Source: a virus
Strand: one strand, 5' to 3'
IMG/VR virus record: IMGVR_UViG_3300015371_000008
Span: 25,221-89,220 of that record
Length of the DNA: 64,000 nt
In this document: positions 23,705-31,529 of the stretch, piece after piece
Position numbering within the stretch: the stretch's first letter is position 1
How the letters are laid out: each line of letters opens with the position of its first letter
The notes under the pieces: generated by a model
Told to the model about the DNA's origin: nothing
Databases searched by the model: none
What the model saw: only the letters and a program-made list of their open reading frames with translations
Made by a program: the position numbers and the translations under genes

Positions 23705-24567
23705 GGGCCGTAGCCCATCGCGTTCATCACCGCGTACACCTCGCCCAGCCGGGCCGGACTCGTCGTCACGACGTTCCAGTGCAGCCGGTTCCAGAACTCG
23801 CGTGCCGGTTCGGTGAAGTCGATGCCGTCCGGATACGTCGCCTCCACCTGCCGCCGGTAGCCCCGGGCGGCGAACGCCACATACCGGTACAGGCAGGCCC
23901 AGCAGCGTCCGCAGTGGCCCGGCATGTCGGCGAAGCAGGAGCGGGCGGCCAAGGCGTCCTCCAGCCAGCCCCGGGCGGCCCACCATGACACGCAGTCGGC
24001 CTTGGACATGCCGATCAGTGGGGAGGACAGGCGGAAGTCGAAGCCGTTCGCGGTGGCCATGTGCTGCATGGTGGACGCCCACCGGAACGACTTGTCGCCG
24101 CCGACGATCGGTGTCTCCAGGTAGTTGCCGCCCAGGTGGCCGAACCAGACTTCGCCCCACCAGCCGTGAGCGTGCGCCCATTCCAGCAGCCGCCACACGA
24201 TGATCGAATTGCGGCCGATCTGGAAGTCTCCGACGGCGGTCCAGTCGTCGCCCACCTCCAGCATGTGCAGGCGGCCCTCAGTCAGCCGTAGCGCGGCTTC
24301 CCGGTCGCGGCGGGCGTACGGCACGCCGGTGGCCGCCATGACCGCCTCTACGGGCAATCCAGCGGCGCGGGCCATCCGGTAGCAGGTGGAGGAGTCCAGG
24401 CCGCCGGACACCGGGATGATGATCCGGAAACGCGGGTCGTCACGGTCGGCGTGCGGCAGCATCTGCCGCCGGAACGCGGTGTCGTCGCGACCCAGCCGCC
24501 ACACCGCGCCCGGGTCGCCGCCGTCCAGCGCCGTCATCTCTTCGACTGCGTCGCCGGGCAGGTTCAC
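23701..24567 (-). CDS. queC: 7-cyano-7-deazaguanine (preQ0) synthase
   Basis: 288 aa. ATP-pyrophosphatase motif SGGLDSSTCY near residue 50, GHLGGNYLETP, and the zinc site C..H.CGRCWAC near the end (CFADMPGHCGRCWAC). Forms preQ0 from 7-carboxy-7-deazaguanine. GTG start with AGGAGG and GTGA overlap with dpdA. The N-terminal ~45 residues before the P-loop motif are longer than in cellular QueC. Confidence 0.93.
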   Translation of the reverse strand: MNLPGDAVEEMTALDGGDPGAVWRLGRDDTAFRRQMLPHADRDDPRFRIIIPVSGGLDSSTCYRMARAAGLPVEAVMAATGVPYARRDREAALRLTEGRLHMLEVGDDWTAVGDFQIGRNSIIVWRLLEWAHAHGWWGEVWFGHLGGNYLETPIVGGDKSFRWASTMQHMATANGFDFRLSSPLIGMSKADCVSWWAARGWLEDALAARSCFADMPGHCGRCWACLYRYVAFAARGYRRQVEATYPDGIDFTEPAREFWNRLHWNVVTTSPARLGEVYAVMNAMGYGP

Positions 24568-25511
24568 GCTGCCGCCTCCTGTCGTGTGCGCTGCACGACC
24601 AGGTCCACGATCAGGTCGAAGTCGCCCTCCGATCCAACCGCGAGGTAGATCTTGGGGCCGTTGAAGTGGATTCCGGGCGGTGTCGGTACGTAACGGTGGA
24701 CGGCCAGGTGGTCGGCGTAGTTCATCCACGACAACAGTGCGGAGGAGGAGGTCCAGTCGCGTTCGGCCCGGCCCAGCTCCTTGCCGCGCATGCCGACGCG
24801 GGCGAAGCCAGGGTTGGCCAGAGCGACGGGATCGCCGCCATAGGCGCGCACCAGACTGGCGGAGGGGCGTCTAACTCCCCTTTTGATGTCGTCGGGGTGG
24901 CGCACGCACACCCATCGACCTCGCCCGCTATCGAAAAGGGTGATGGAGCCGTTGCGACTGCCCTGGGACCAGAAGGATGAGTCCACGCTGTAGAAGGGCA
25001 GCAGATCGGGGTAGGGCGGCCGGGTCATGCCGAGTCCGTGCAGGACGGCGCCGTGCGCTCGTGCGATCTTGTGGGCGCGGATGAGCCACTGCATCATCGC
25101 CTTGCCCCGGGCGTTGACGGCGACGCCGCCGCCGAGGGCGACGAACGGATGCGTCGCGCACCACCGTTCCAGTTCCGACCATGGCGAGCCGACGTGGAAG
25201 ATCGGGATGATGTAGGTGGCGTCGCCCACCATCTGCTCCAGTTCCAGGGTGTTGCGGCCGGACGCGGCCGGATCCCCGATGACGTCCAGTGTCATGGCGC
25301 AGTTGACGTACGGGCCGTATACCTGCAACCAGGTTGCATACCCCTTCAGCGAGATCGTCTTGCCTGTGGTGTAGGCGGTGAACGCCCCCGAGTCGGCCAT
25401 GAAATCCACCTCCACGCCCCGTTCCCGGGCCCGGCGGACCAGCTTGCCCAGGTCCGTCTTGGCGAAGTAGGCGAACGAGCCGAGGATGGTGACGCGGCGT
25501 TCAGGCTGCAC
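24564..25511 (-). CDS. dpdA: DpdA-like DNA transglycosylase
   Basis: 315 aa. TGT-related TIM-barrel reading: VDFMADSGAFTAYTTGKTIS, NCAMTLDVIGDP, HVGSPWSELERWCATHPFVA and LHGLGMTRP. These are characteristic of the short phage DpdA enzymes that exchange guanine in DNA for a 7-deazaguanine. Adjacent queC and a ParB-like gene support this. GTG start, 11-nt overlap with the ParB-like gene. Confidence 0.9.
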   Translation of the reverse strand: MQPERRVTILGSFAYFAKTDLGKLVRRARERGVEVDFMADSGAFTAYTTGKTISLKGYATWLQVYGPYVNCAMTLDVIGDPAASGRNTLELEQMVGDATYIIPIFHVGSPWSELERWCATHPFVALGGGVAVNARGKAMMQWLIRAHKIARAHGAVLHGLGMTRPPYPDLLPFYSVDSSFWSQGSRNGSITLFDSGRGRWVCVRHPDDIKRGVRRPSASLVRAYGGDPVALANPGFARVGMRGKELGRAERDWTSSSALLSWMNYADHLAVHRYVPTPPGIHFNGPKIYLAVGSEGDFDLIVDLVVQRTRQEAAA

Positions 25512-26157
25512 TGTCGTGCGCCCACTCGATCAGCCGAATGAACCGGGCGGAGTCGTCCAGTTCCCCGTACGGCTCGGTCAAGTCCATGAAGAAGTTGCGG
25601 ATGTGCGGCGGCACCTTGAACCGCAGCAGCGGCCACAGGTCGGAGTCGTCGGGGTCGCCGTATTCCTTCTCCAGGTCGTCCAGGGTGGGCGGCTCACCCA
25701 GGGATGCGATCATGTCGTCCAGGTCGGTTTGGGAGTATCCGGCGAGTTCGAGCAGGTCGGGGTTGTCGTCGGCGATCTCGTCCAGGACTTCGACCAGGAG
25801 ACGGTCGTCCCAGCCGCCCAGTTCCGACAGCCGGTTGTCGGCCACCAGGTACGCCTCGGCTTCGGCGTCGGAGCGGGATGCCCAGCCGCGCACGATCGGG
25901 ACCAGCCAGTCGCCGTCGGCTTCGGTGACGCCTTCGGGCGGGGTGGCGCCGTCGGCGCGCATGGAGTCCAGGGCGGCCAGGCGGCCGTGCCCGGCGACGA
26001 GGCGGCCGGTGCGTTCGTCGAGGAGTCCGGCCATGGTGACGCCGAATTTTTCGATCGACGCGCGGATGGCGCTGGCTTGGTGCGCTTTCGGATTGCGGGT
26101 CGCGCGGGTGATGCCGGACAGGGGCAGGTGGTCGATGCGGCGGGAGGTGGTCGTCAC
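25501..26157 (-). CDS. ParB/Srx-like nuclease-domain protein
   Basis: 218 aa. Region NPKAHQASAIRASIEKFGVT, VAGHGRLAAL and an acidic second half (EIADDNPDLLELAGYSQTDL) match ParB-like nuclease-domain proteins that precede dpdA or methylase genes in phages. It is probably part of target selection for DNA modification, not partition. GTG start with weak Shine-Dalgarno. Confidence 0.8.
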   Translation of the reverse strand: MTTTSRRIDHLPLSGITRATRNPKAHQASAIRASIEKFGVTMAGLLDERTGRLVAGHGRLAALDSMRADGATPPEGVTEADGDWLVPIVRGWASRSDAEAEAYLVADNRLSELGGWDDRLLVEVLDEIADDNPDLLELAGYSQTDLDDMIASLGEPPTLDDLEKEYGDPDDSDLWPLLRFKVPPHIRNFFMDLTEPYGELDDSARFIRLIEWAHDSAA

Positions 26158-26184
26158 GTCCGGCAGCGTGCCCGACGCCGGAGG

Positions 26185-26568
26185 TTAAGGTCGCGTCCTT
26201 TCGGCGCGGCCGAACAGCCACAGGATGTGGGTGACGACGACGTCCAGGCGGTGGGTGTCTCCGATCGTGTTGCCCCATTCGGAGATGTAGGCGCAGGCTC
26301 CCCGCACGGGCACGACGGTGATCTCTATTCCGGCGTCGTGAATGGCGGGTGGTCCTGCGTGCACGCAGGAGCTTCCGGCGTCGTCGGTGTAGGTGTAGCC
26401 CGGTAGGCCGTGTTCGGTGAGGCGCTGCATGAGGACCCGTCCGGCCGTCTGTGGTTCCCACCGTCGCATGATGCCCGCGCCGACCTTTCGTCGCTCCCGA
26501 AAGTCCTGCCACTTAGCGTTCGCATGACGATACGCCTCGTTACGCGGGAAGGTCTCGGGATCGTGCAC
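26185..26568 (-). CDS. hypothetical protein
   Basis: 127 aa with GTG at 26568, which clears the preceding stop by 14 nt; a GTG at 26634 would extend it by 22 residues into the upstream gene. Contains SSCVHAGPPAIHDAGIEITV and HRLDVVVTHILWLFGRAERT. No known family. Confidence 0.55.
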   Translation of the reverse strand: MHDPETFPRNEAYRHANAKWQDFRERRKVGAGIMRRWEPQTAGRVLMQRLTEHGLPGYTYTDDAGSSCVHAGPPAIHDAGIEITVVPVRGACAYISEWGNTIGDTHRLDVVVTHILWLFGRAERTRP

Positions 26569-26582
26569 CTTTTCGGCGCGTC

Positions 26583-27212
26583 CTACTGCTTCAACGGCAT
26601 CGTCCGGATCTTCGGGTGCTGGCAGAACGGGCACTTACAGCGGGTGTAGCGCTTCCCGCGACGCAGCTGCTGAAGGGCTATCTTCCCCGAACAGCGGTAG
26701 TGCCGCCCCTCCCGGCACGGATTCGACACATCGACGAGCTTGCCGACCAGCGGGGTGGTGTGGTTCGGCCCCAGCGCCTCCCATGTGGCCTGCGCCCCCG
26801 CCTTCCGCCCCCGCTCTTCGGCCGCGAGGGCGGCCACGAGGGCGGCGCGGATCTGCTCCAGCGTTCCGGAGGCGACACCGGGCAGGGCCAGCAGGTCGGC
26901 GTCGGCCATCTCCAAGAGATCTCCGATCTTGGGGTTGTGGGTGACAGCGTCACGGAGCAGGACGTGCGCACGCAGCCCTCGATCCAGGGCCCTGCTTGCG
27001 CGGCTTGGCACGCCGGGCAGCCCGTCGGCGACGGGCTCATCTGCCGACACCAACTCCAGATCCAGGAAGTGTCTTACCAGATGGCGGATCTCCGTGCTGC
27101 TCACTGTGACCACGGCGACACTCACAAAATCGTTGTACCCGGACAGCCTCGCGGCCACCCGGGAACCGGCAGGTTGCGTGGCCGCGAACAGCCACTTGAT
27201 CCTTTCTATCAT
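26583..27212 (-). CDS. protein with RNAP alpha-CTD-like helix-hairpin-helix and Cys cluster
   Basis: 209 aa. Central KIGDLLEMADADLLALPGVA then SGTLEQIRAAL closely follows the alpha-CTD core (I.DL....ADLL.IPN.G..SL.EI). The end holds CREGRHYRCSG, then CKCPFCQH, likely a zinc site. No Shine-Dalgarno: the ATG follows directly on a strong hairpin. A transcription- or DNA-binding role is inferred only from the motif. Confidence 0.6.
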   Translation of the reverse strand: MIERIKWLFAATQPAGSRVAARLSGYNDFVSVAVVTVSSTEIRHLVRHFLDLELVSADEPVADGLPGVPSRASRALDRGLRAHVLLRDAVTHNPKIGDLLEMADADLLALPGVASGTLEQIRAALVAALAAEERGRKAGAQATWEALGPNHTTPLVGKLVDVSNPCREGRHYRCSGKIALQQLRRGKRYTRCKCPFCQHPKIRTMPLKQ

Positions 27213-27251
27213 CAAGGGCCGGGCCCCCGACAGTAGGGGGTCCGGCCCTTG
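27213..27251 (-). terminator. strong hairpin next to a start codon
   Basis: 16-bp stem CAAGGGCCGG.CCCCC/GGGGG.CCGGCCCTTG. It follows the 587-aa gene and its 3' end touches the ATG of the alpha-CTD-like gene. Confidence 0.7.
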
Positions 27252-27259
27252 AGATGGGC

Positions 27260-27274
27260 GCTAAATGGCTATGA
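27260..27274 (+). promoter_or_regulatory. operator box in opposite orientation
   Basis: GCTAAATGGCTATGA on the plus strand, overlapping the stop of the minus-strand 587-aa gene. TTGAGA lies upstream but no plausible -10 or plus-strand gene follows. Stoperator-like. Confidence 0.5.
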
Positions 27275-29032
27275 CTTCGGTGTGGTGGCCCGCCGCCGGT
27301 ACTCATCCAGGTAGACGGCGGCGCAGTCCACCAGCGCCTTCTCCTGCATCTTGGCCGGATCATTGGTGCAGCCGGACGCCGTCGCCTGGGTGGTGGCGTT
27401 GACGTTGGTCTGCGTCGTGGGCGGCTGTGTGGCGGCGTCCAGGGTGACGACAGAGGTGGCTGACGCCTGCCCGTAGGTGACGTCCATGTACAGCTTGGTG
27501 ACACCGCGCACCTCGCCGAACAGTCGCCACTTCGTCTCCGTCAACGGCGTGAACTCCGTGAGCTTCAACCCCGAGGGGACCAGCGTGGAGTAGTCGCGGG
27601 AAATGGCCAGGTAGTTGACGGCGTCGGACAGCATGTCGTTGAAGTTGACGGGGTTGTGGTCGGCGCCGAAGACGTGGATGTCGAGCGGGTTCAGGGTGCC
27701 GCTGGTCACCCGGTCGGCCGGGATCATCGTGTAGGCGATGATCGACTGCGACTTTGAGCCGTTCGGCGTGGCCGGGGTGACGAACCACAGCCGCCGGGTC
27801 TTGCGGTCACGCAGAAGGAACTCCGAGGTGTTGCCCGCCTGAACCTCATCGGTGGCAGGCTCGAAACCGAAGCTGGCAAGGTTCATGTAGCGGCGTCCGG
27901 CGGTCCATTCGGTCGCCTCCCGCTGGTCGGTGACGATCGACAGCGGGTAGACCGGGCCGGGGAACTCGCCCGCCTTGACGTTCGGCTTCCACGTGATGTC
28001 GGGGGTTCCGGATGTGGAGCCCTTCAGCACCAGGACACCGGCCGGGACGCGGACCGTCTGCACCTCGAACGGTACGGCCTGCTGCACCGGGATGACGATC
28101 ACCGGGTAGCGGTCGGCAACCGGCGCCTTGGGGTCACCGGCGCAGTAGCCCCACACGTCGCTGCGCTCGAACAGCAGCTGCGGGTAGTACTCGGTGACGT
28201 AGTTCTCCAGGTCGTTCATCCTGTCGCCGTTGAAGGCGCGGTTGAACTTGTAGCCGTCGCGGAACGGGCACACCTGGGCGGCCTGCGCCTTGCCGTCCCA
28301 CTCGGCCACGCCGGAGATCGGCTGGATCCGCTCGGAGCCGTCCAGGATGGTGGTCCACACGCCGGTGTCGGCGTCCTTGCCGGGCAGGTAGGTGGCCGAC
28401 TCCTCCATGACGTCCACCCGTTGCACCGTCGAGGCGGCCTTGCCGATCGCCTTGAGGGCGCCGTTGAGGGAGGCGGTACGGCCCTCCCAGTCGGGCACGA
28501 ACGGGGTGTCGGACACCTTGATGCACGCCTTGACGTCGTGCACGCCGTATTGGCAGCCGTTGGCCGCCTTGGTCATCGTGGCGGGCTTGTCGTCGGCCGT
28601 CTTGAACAGCGGCGCCGTGGAGGGGGGCGTCTTGGTCGGCAGGTGGTAGACGGTGGCGGAGGAGTAGTAGCGGCCGTCGTCCTTGTCGTTGTCCCAGAAC
28701 GCGGCCACCATCGGGGCCAGGCAGACCAGCGCCAGGATAGCGGCGAGCACTCCCACGGAATTGTCCCCGACGGAGGGTCGATACTCGCTGGTGAGCATGA
28801 TGACCGCCGTGCCGATCATGCCGACGATGACGTAGATCCAGGCCAGCGGCGTGTAGGAGCCGACATCGAACAGGCCGCCGGGCAGCAGCCACTCCTGGAC
28901 AGCCAGGGAGAGGGACTGGCGGGCTTCTCCGAGGCCGTGTCCGAAGAGGGCCAGGAATCCGGTGATGATGAAGTAGACGGCGGGGATCCACAGCCACCAG
29001 ACGATGACGCCGACGATACGACCAAGCGACAT
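27269..29032 (-). CDS. large membrane-anchored protein
   Basis: 587 aa. Three hydrophobic segments near residues 8-30, 63-82 and 92-112, then about 470 mostly beta-rich residues including several Cys (NGCQYGVHDVKACIKV; VWGYCAGDP), and a Thr/Gln-rich stretch (TQPPTTQTNVNATTQATASG) near the C-terminus. The topology suggests a large outside domain after the third span. GGAAAGGAG before ATG. Neighbour of a lipoprotein gene, so both may act at the cell envelope. Confidence 0.75.
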   Translation of the reverse strand: MSLGRIVGVIVWWLWIPAVYFIITGFLALFGHGLGEARQSLSLAVQEWLLPGGLFDVGSYTPLAWIYVIVGMIGTAVIMLTSEYRPSVGDNSVGVLAAILALVCLAPMVAAFWDNDKDDGRYYSSATVYHLPTKTPPSTAPLFKTADDKPATMTKAANGCQYGVHDVKACIKVSDTPFVPDWEGRTASLNGALKAIGKAASTVQRVDVMEESATYLPGKDADTGVWTTILDGSERIQPISGVAEWDGKAQAAQVCPFRDGYKFNRAFNGDRMNDLENYVTEYYPQLLFERSDVWGYCAGDPKAPVADRYPVIVIPVQQAVPFEVQTVRVPAGVLVLKGSTSGTPDITWKPNVKAGEFPGPVYPLSIVTDQREATEWTAGRRYMNLASFGFEPATDEVQAGNTSEFLLRDRKTRRLWFVTPATPNGSKSQSIIAYTMIPADRVTSGTLNPLDIHVFGADHNPVNFNDMLSDAVNYLAISRDYSTLVPSGLKLTEFTPLTETKWRLFGEVRGVTKLYMDVTYGQASATSVVTLDAATQPPTTQTNVNATTQATASGCTNDPAKMQEKALVDCAAVYLDEYRRRATTPKS

Positions 29033-29062
29033 GGCGACTCCTTTCCGATCTTTTCGGGTGTC

Positions 29063-29078
29063 GGTCCCGGGCGGGACC
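29063..29078 (-). terminator. short hairpin
   Basis: GGTCCC/GGGACC with a GCCC loop in the leader between the lipoprotein gene and the 587-aa gene. No T-run. Confidence 0.4.
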
Positions 29079-29131
29079 GGCTACCGGGGGCGCCACCACG
29101 CGGGGTTGGTGACGCGGCCTGGTGGCCGGTA

Positions 29132-29617
29132 CTACTTGCGGGTGGTGCTGGAACGGAAGGTGCCGGTGCTGCCGGACTTGGGCTGCCGCCGGTCGTCGCC
29201 GGACTTGACGCTCCCGCCGTAGCCGGGCTTGGCCTGGTAGGTCGGGGCGATGCCGAGCGTCTTGCGCACCGCCTCGTTGTAGGAGCGGGCCGCGCCTTGG
29301 GCGCGAGCGCTGCCGCCGTAGCGGGGATCACGAACCGTGGTCAGGACGTTGACGGGGCGGTGCGTTGCGCCGCCGCGCACGTACCAGCGGTTGCCAGTGC
29401 GGTAGGTGGAGCCGCCGTAGTACCAGACTGGCGGATAGTAGACGCCGCCGTAGTACCAGTTGGCATGATCCACGCAGTAGTCATCGGGTACGACCTGGAC
29501 GGAACCGTCGGGGTAGGTCGCCGTGCACTGCTGAAGTACGTAGGTGGGGCTGGAGCCGCAGGCGGTCAGGGCCGCGATGGCGGTGGCGGCGGCTACTGCC
29601 AGGGGGAGGGTTTTCAT
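29132..29617 (-). CDS. predicted lipoprotein
   Basis: 161 aa. MKTLPLAVAAATAIAALTAC then GSSPTYVL: a signal peptide ending in lipobox LTAC. The mature part is Tyr/Gly/Trp-rich (NWYYGGVYYPPVWYYGGSTY) and resembles actinobacterial surface lipoproteins. AGAGGAACGCC before ATG. It may alter the host surface, for example in exclusion of other phages; that is inference. Confidence 0.8.
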   Translation of the reverse strand: MKTLPLAVAAATAIAALTACGSSPTYVLQQCTATYPDGSVQVVPDDYCVDHANWYYGGVYYPPVWYYGGSTYRTGNRWYVRGGATHRPVNVLTTVRDPRYGGSARAQGAARSYNEAVRKTLGIAPTYQAKPGYGGSVKSGDDRRQPKSGSTGTFRSSTTRK

Positions 29618-29671
29618 GGCGTTCCTCTCATCAGCGCCGGGGCCGGGAGTGGCCTGGCTACCTGAGGTGCA

Positions 29672-29705
29672 CTCGCGGGCGGGGATGTGGTTGGGGGCCC
29701 GCGAG
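29672..29705 (-). other. hairpin in the lipoprotein leader
   Basis: Stem CTCGCGGG/CCCGCGAG, 18-nt loop, in the 113-nt gap between the 48-aa gene and the lipoprotein gene. No promoter seen. Confidence 0.45.
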
Positions 29706-29730
29706 GGCACGGCCAGGGGGCCAGCTCTAC

Positions 29731-29877
29731 CTATCGGCCGCTCTGGGAGACGCGGATGGCGCGGTGCCGGACGTTGGTCCGGTTGCCTCGCTGGGCACGC
29801 CGGTGGCGGTTGCCGACCGGGGTGTAGCGCGGGTCGGGCTCGATGGTCGGGTACTCGTCGTCCATGTCGCGGTGCAT
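29731..29877 (-). CDS. 48-aa basic protein
   Basis: MHRDMDDEYPTIEPDPRYTP then an Arg/His/Asn-rich tail (GNRHRRAQRGNRTNVRHRAI). CAGGAG before ATG. First gene behind the promoter at 29948-29976. Confidence 0.6.
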   Translation of the reverse strand: MHRDMDDEYPTIEPDPRYTPVGNRHRRAQRGNRTNVRHRAIRVSQSGR

Positions 29878-29947
29878 CTAAGACTCCTGTGGTCAGGGGG
29901 CCGGTGTCGCTCAACCCGGTGGATCCCCGTCTGTTGTGTTAACTCAG

Positions 29948-29976
29948 AACGTACAGTCATTTAGCGGCTAGCGCAA
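29948..29976 (-). promoter_or_regulatory. promoter with operator box
   Basis: -35 TTGCGC, 17-bp spacer with GCTAAATGACTGTAC (29951-29965), -10 TACGTT. Leader can pair CCGG/CCGG around GTTGAGCGACA. Confidence 0.8.
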
Positions 29977-30451
29977 GCTCGTTGAGCCGATTCCCTTCAG
30001 AACTTCGCCCACCTCGTCAACGACCAGCCGGGGCAGGTCGTTCCGTGCAGGCATCTTCCGCACACGCAGACGCCCACCGTCCAGCTCTTCCAGCACGCCA
30101 CAGCGCACCAGGGACAGCTCCGCGAAGGCGAACCACGCCTCCGCCGCATCGGCGTCGTCCGGGCGCCGCATCGGCGTCGTCCGGGCGCTGTACGTCCACG
30201 TCAGCGGCGCACGCCGCCACGGCGGCCACGCCGGACGGGAAGACGTCGCCGGGCAGCAGGCCGCGATACAGCGGCGCCTCACCGAGCCCAGGCTTGATGC
30301 TGGTGCAGCGGATGTGCGGCAGTTCGCCGCCGTGCAGGGCTGCGACGATGAGCTGGCAGCGCCGGTAGCAGTCCATGTAGTCGCGGCCGGGCTCGCCCAC
30401 CATGAAGGTGTCCAGGCCGGGCCACGTGACCACGTGCAGGGTGTAGGTCAT
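29968..30451 (-). pseudogene. hypothetical gene frameshifted by a 22-bp tandem duplication
   Basis: Starts MTYTLHVVTWPGLDTFMVGE (GGAGG upstream, ATGA overlap) and reads well to VDVQRPDDADA. There the 22-bp unit CGCATCGGCGTCGTCCGGGC.. is repeated (30145-30166 and 30167-30188), shifting the frame by one. After removal of one copy the frame continues into EAWFAFAELSLVRCGVLEEL and RLRVRKMPARNDLP to a stop at 29968. As it stands two broken halves result. Confidence 0.65.
30145..30188. repeat. 22-bp perfect tandem duplication
   Basis: Two adjacent identical 22-bp units inside the preceding gene. 22 is not a multiple of three, so it causes the frameshift. Confidence 0.9.
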
Positions 30452-30558
30452 GACTCACCCTCCTGCCGGGGGTAGGGGCGGCGGCGGCCGGTCGGCACAC
30501 CGCGCCGGGTCTGGCGCAGACCTTTGCGCCAGACCCGGGCGTTGTCGGCGGGACGCAT
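30448..30558 (-). CDS. 36-aa basic protein
   Basis: MRPADNARVWRKGLRQTRRG then VPTGRRRPYPRQEGES. Arg-rich. Starts as TGATG with the upstream stop, ends as ATGA with the downstream gene. Confidence 0.5.
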   Translation of the reverse strand: MRPADNARVWRKGLRQTRRGVPTGRRRPYPRQEGES

Positions 30559-30869
30559 CAGGCGTCCGCCTGGTTGAGGTAGTGCAGGGGGCAAACGCTG
30601 ATTGACCAGTAGGTGACCGGCTCGATCCAGATGCCGTCCAGGTTCGCAGCGTGGATGCCGTTGACGCGGGCCTTGGCGTCGTCGAGGTCGAATCGGATAG
30701 ACCAGTCGTCCGGGCCTTCCTCCCACACGATCGCCCAGCGGGTGGGGGCCGACTCTAGCCAGTCCCAGTTCTCGATCAGTTCGGGACTGCGTGTGTCGGT
30801 GAGGTAGGCGGGGTGCGTGGCTCGGACGGCGGCGAGGACGGCCTCTGCCTGTTCACGGGTAACAGCCAT
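30558..30869 (-). CDS. hypothetical protein
   Basis: 103 aa (MAVTREQAEAVLAAVRATHP). Trp-rich middle (ENWDWLESAPTRWAIVWEEG). TAGGAGAAGATC before ATG. The opening TREQAEAVLAAV recalls TREQAAAALRAA of the 10-11 kb paralogues. Confidence 0.65.
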   Translation of the reverse strand: MAVTREQAEAVLAAVRATHPAYLTDTRSPELIENWDWLESAPTRWAIVWEEGPDDWSIRFDLDDAKARVNGIHAANLDGIWIEPVTYWSISVCPLHYLNQADA

Positions 30870-30898
30870 GATCTTCTCCTAGGTTGTCGCTCTTGCGC

Positions 30899-30942
30899 GC
30901 CCCCGTCGGTCGCGAACCGGCGCCGCCGATGCGGGCGGAGGC
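30899..30942 (-). ncRNA. tRNA-like three-way-junction element (copy 1)
   Basis: P1 GCCTCCG/CGGGGGC, side hairpin CCGC[ATCG]GCGG, T-arm-like hairpin CCGG[TTCGCGA]CCG. Nine nt after a stop codon and followed by CGCAAGAGCGACAACC and a Shine-Dalgarno. No promoter box in this gap. Confidence 0.6.
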
Positions 30943-30947
30943 TGCGG

Positions 30948-31181
30948 CTACGGCCGCTTGACGTATTCGCCGGGCGCCACCGTGAAGGTGCTGCCGTCGG
31001 CGTACTTCTCGATCCAGCCGAGTGAACCGGTGACGCGCGGGTTGTGCGGGACGCGCCGCTTGATCCATCGGTCGCAGGTGGTGCAGTGGCTGCGGTCGTT
31101 CAGCTTGAGGTTGGTGCACTTCACTTCGACGGTGGACTTCGGGTAGTGGCTGTTCTGGTACTTGGTGCGGCGGTTGGCCAT
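30948..31181 (-). CDS. small Cys-containing basic protein
   Basis: 77 aa, MANRRTKYQNSHYPKSTVEV, CTNLKLNDRSHCTTCDRWIK: Cys/His cluster likely binding zinc. GGAGTAAGTC before ATG. Confidence 0.65.
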   Translation of the reverse strand: MANRRTKYQNSHYPKSTVEVKCTNLKLNDRSHCTTCDRWIKRRVPHNPRVTGSLGWIEKYADGSTFTVAPGEYVKRP

Positions 31182-31184
31182 GAC

Positions 31185-31445
31185 TTACTCCCCGCCTTCA
31201 AGGTCGGCCTTGAGACCGGTGACCATGACGTACGTGGTGCCGTAGGGGTCCTCGATCACATAACCGGCGTCGTCGAGTGTCTTGGCGATCTGCGTCGCCG
31301 TGTGGACGGCGACCAGAGTTGTGGCGTGGATGGCAAGGACCTTGATCTCCGTGCTGCTCCAACTGACGAGGACATCTCGCGGCACGGCGTATCCGGCGGC
31401 GCGGACGGTTCTGATGATGTCGGCGGTGTCGAACTTGACGGCCAT
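31185..31445 (-). CDS. hypothetical protein
   Basis: 86 aa, MAVKFDTADIIRTVRAAGYA; alpha/beta. AGGAGAAACGAA before ATG. First gene of its transcript. Confidence 0.65.
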   Translation of the reverse strand: MAVKFDTADIIRTVRAAGYAVPRDVLVSWSSTEIKVLAIHATTLVAVHTATQIAKTLDDAGYVIEDPYGTTYVMVTGLKADLEGGE

Positions 31446-31483
31446 TTCGTTTCTCCTGTTGGTTGTCGCTCTCAACACAACCT

Positions 31484-31511
31484 ACTGTACACCCATTTAG
31501 CGTTACGTCAA
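31484..31511 (-). promoter_or_regulatory. promoter with operator box
   Basis: -35 TTGACG, 16-bp spacer with GCTAAATGGGTGTAC (31487-31501), -10 TACAGT. Leader pairs GGTTG/CAACC around TGTTGAGAGCGA. Confidence 0.8.
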
Positions 31512-31529
31512 GGTGTGCTGATGGCGGAT

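Noticed and set aside
25501-26157. ParB-like protein as the partner of ParA
   Set aside because: It lies 20 kb from parA and next to dpdA, and the nuclease-domain motifs fit modification-associated ParB-like proteins.
5305-26194. Shared 11-mer GCGACCTTAAC at 5305-5315 and 26184-26194 as a second leader motif
   Set aside because: Only two copies; one is the coding end of a gene (CGA CCT TAA). Probably chance.
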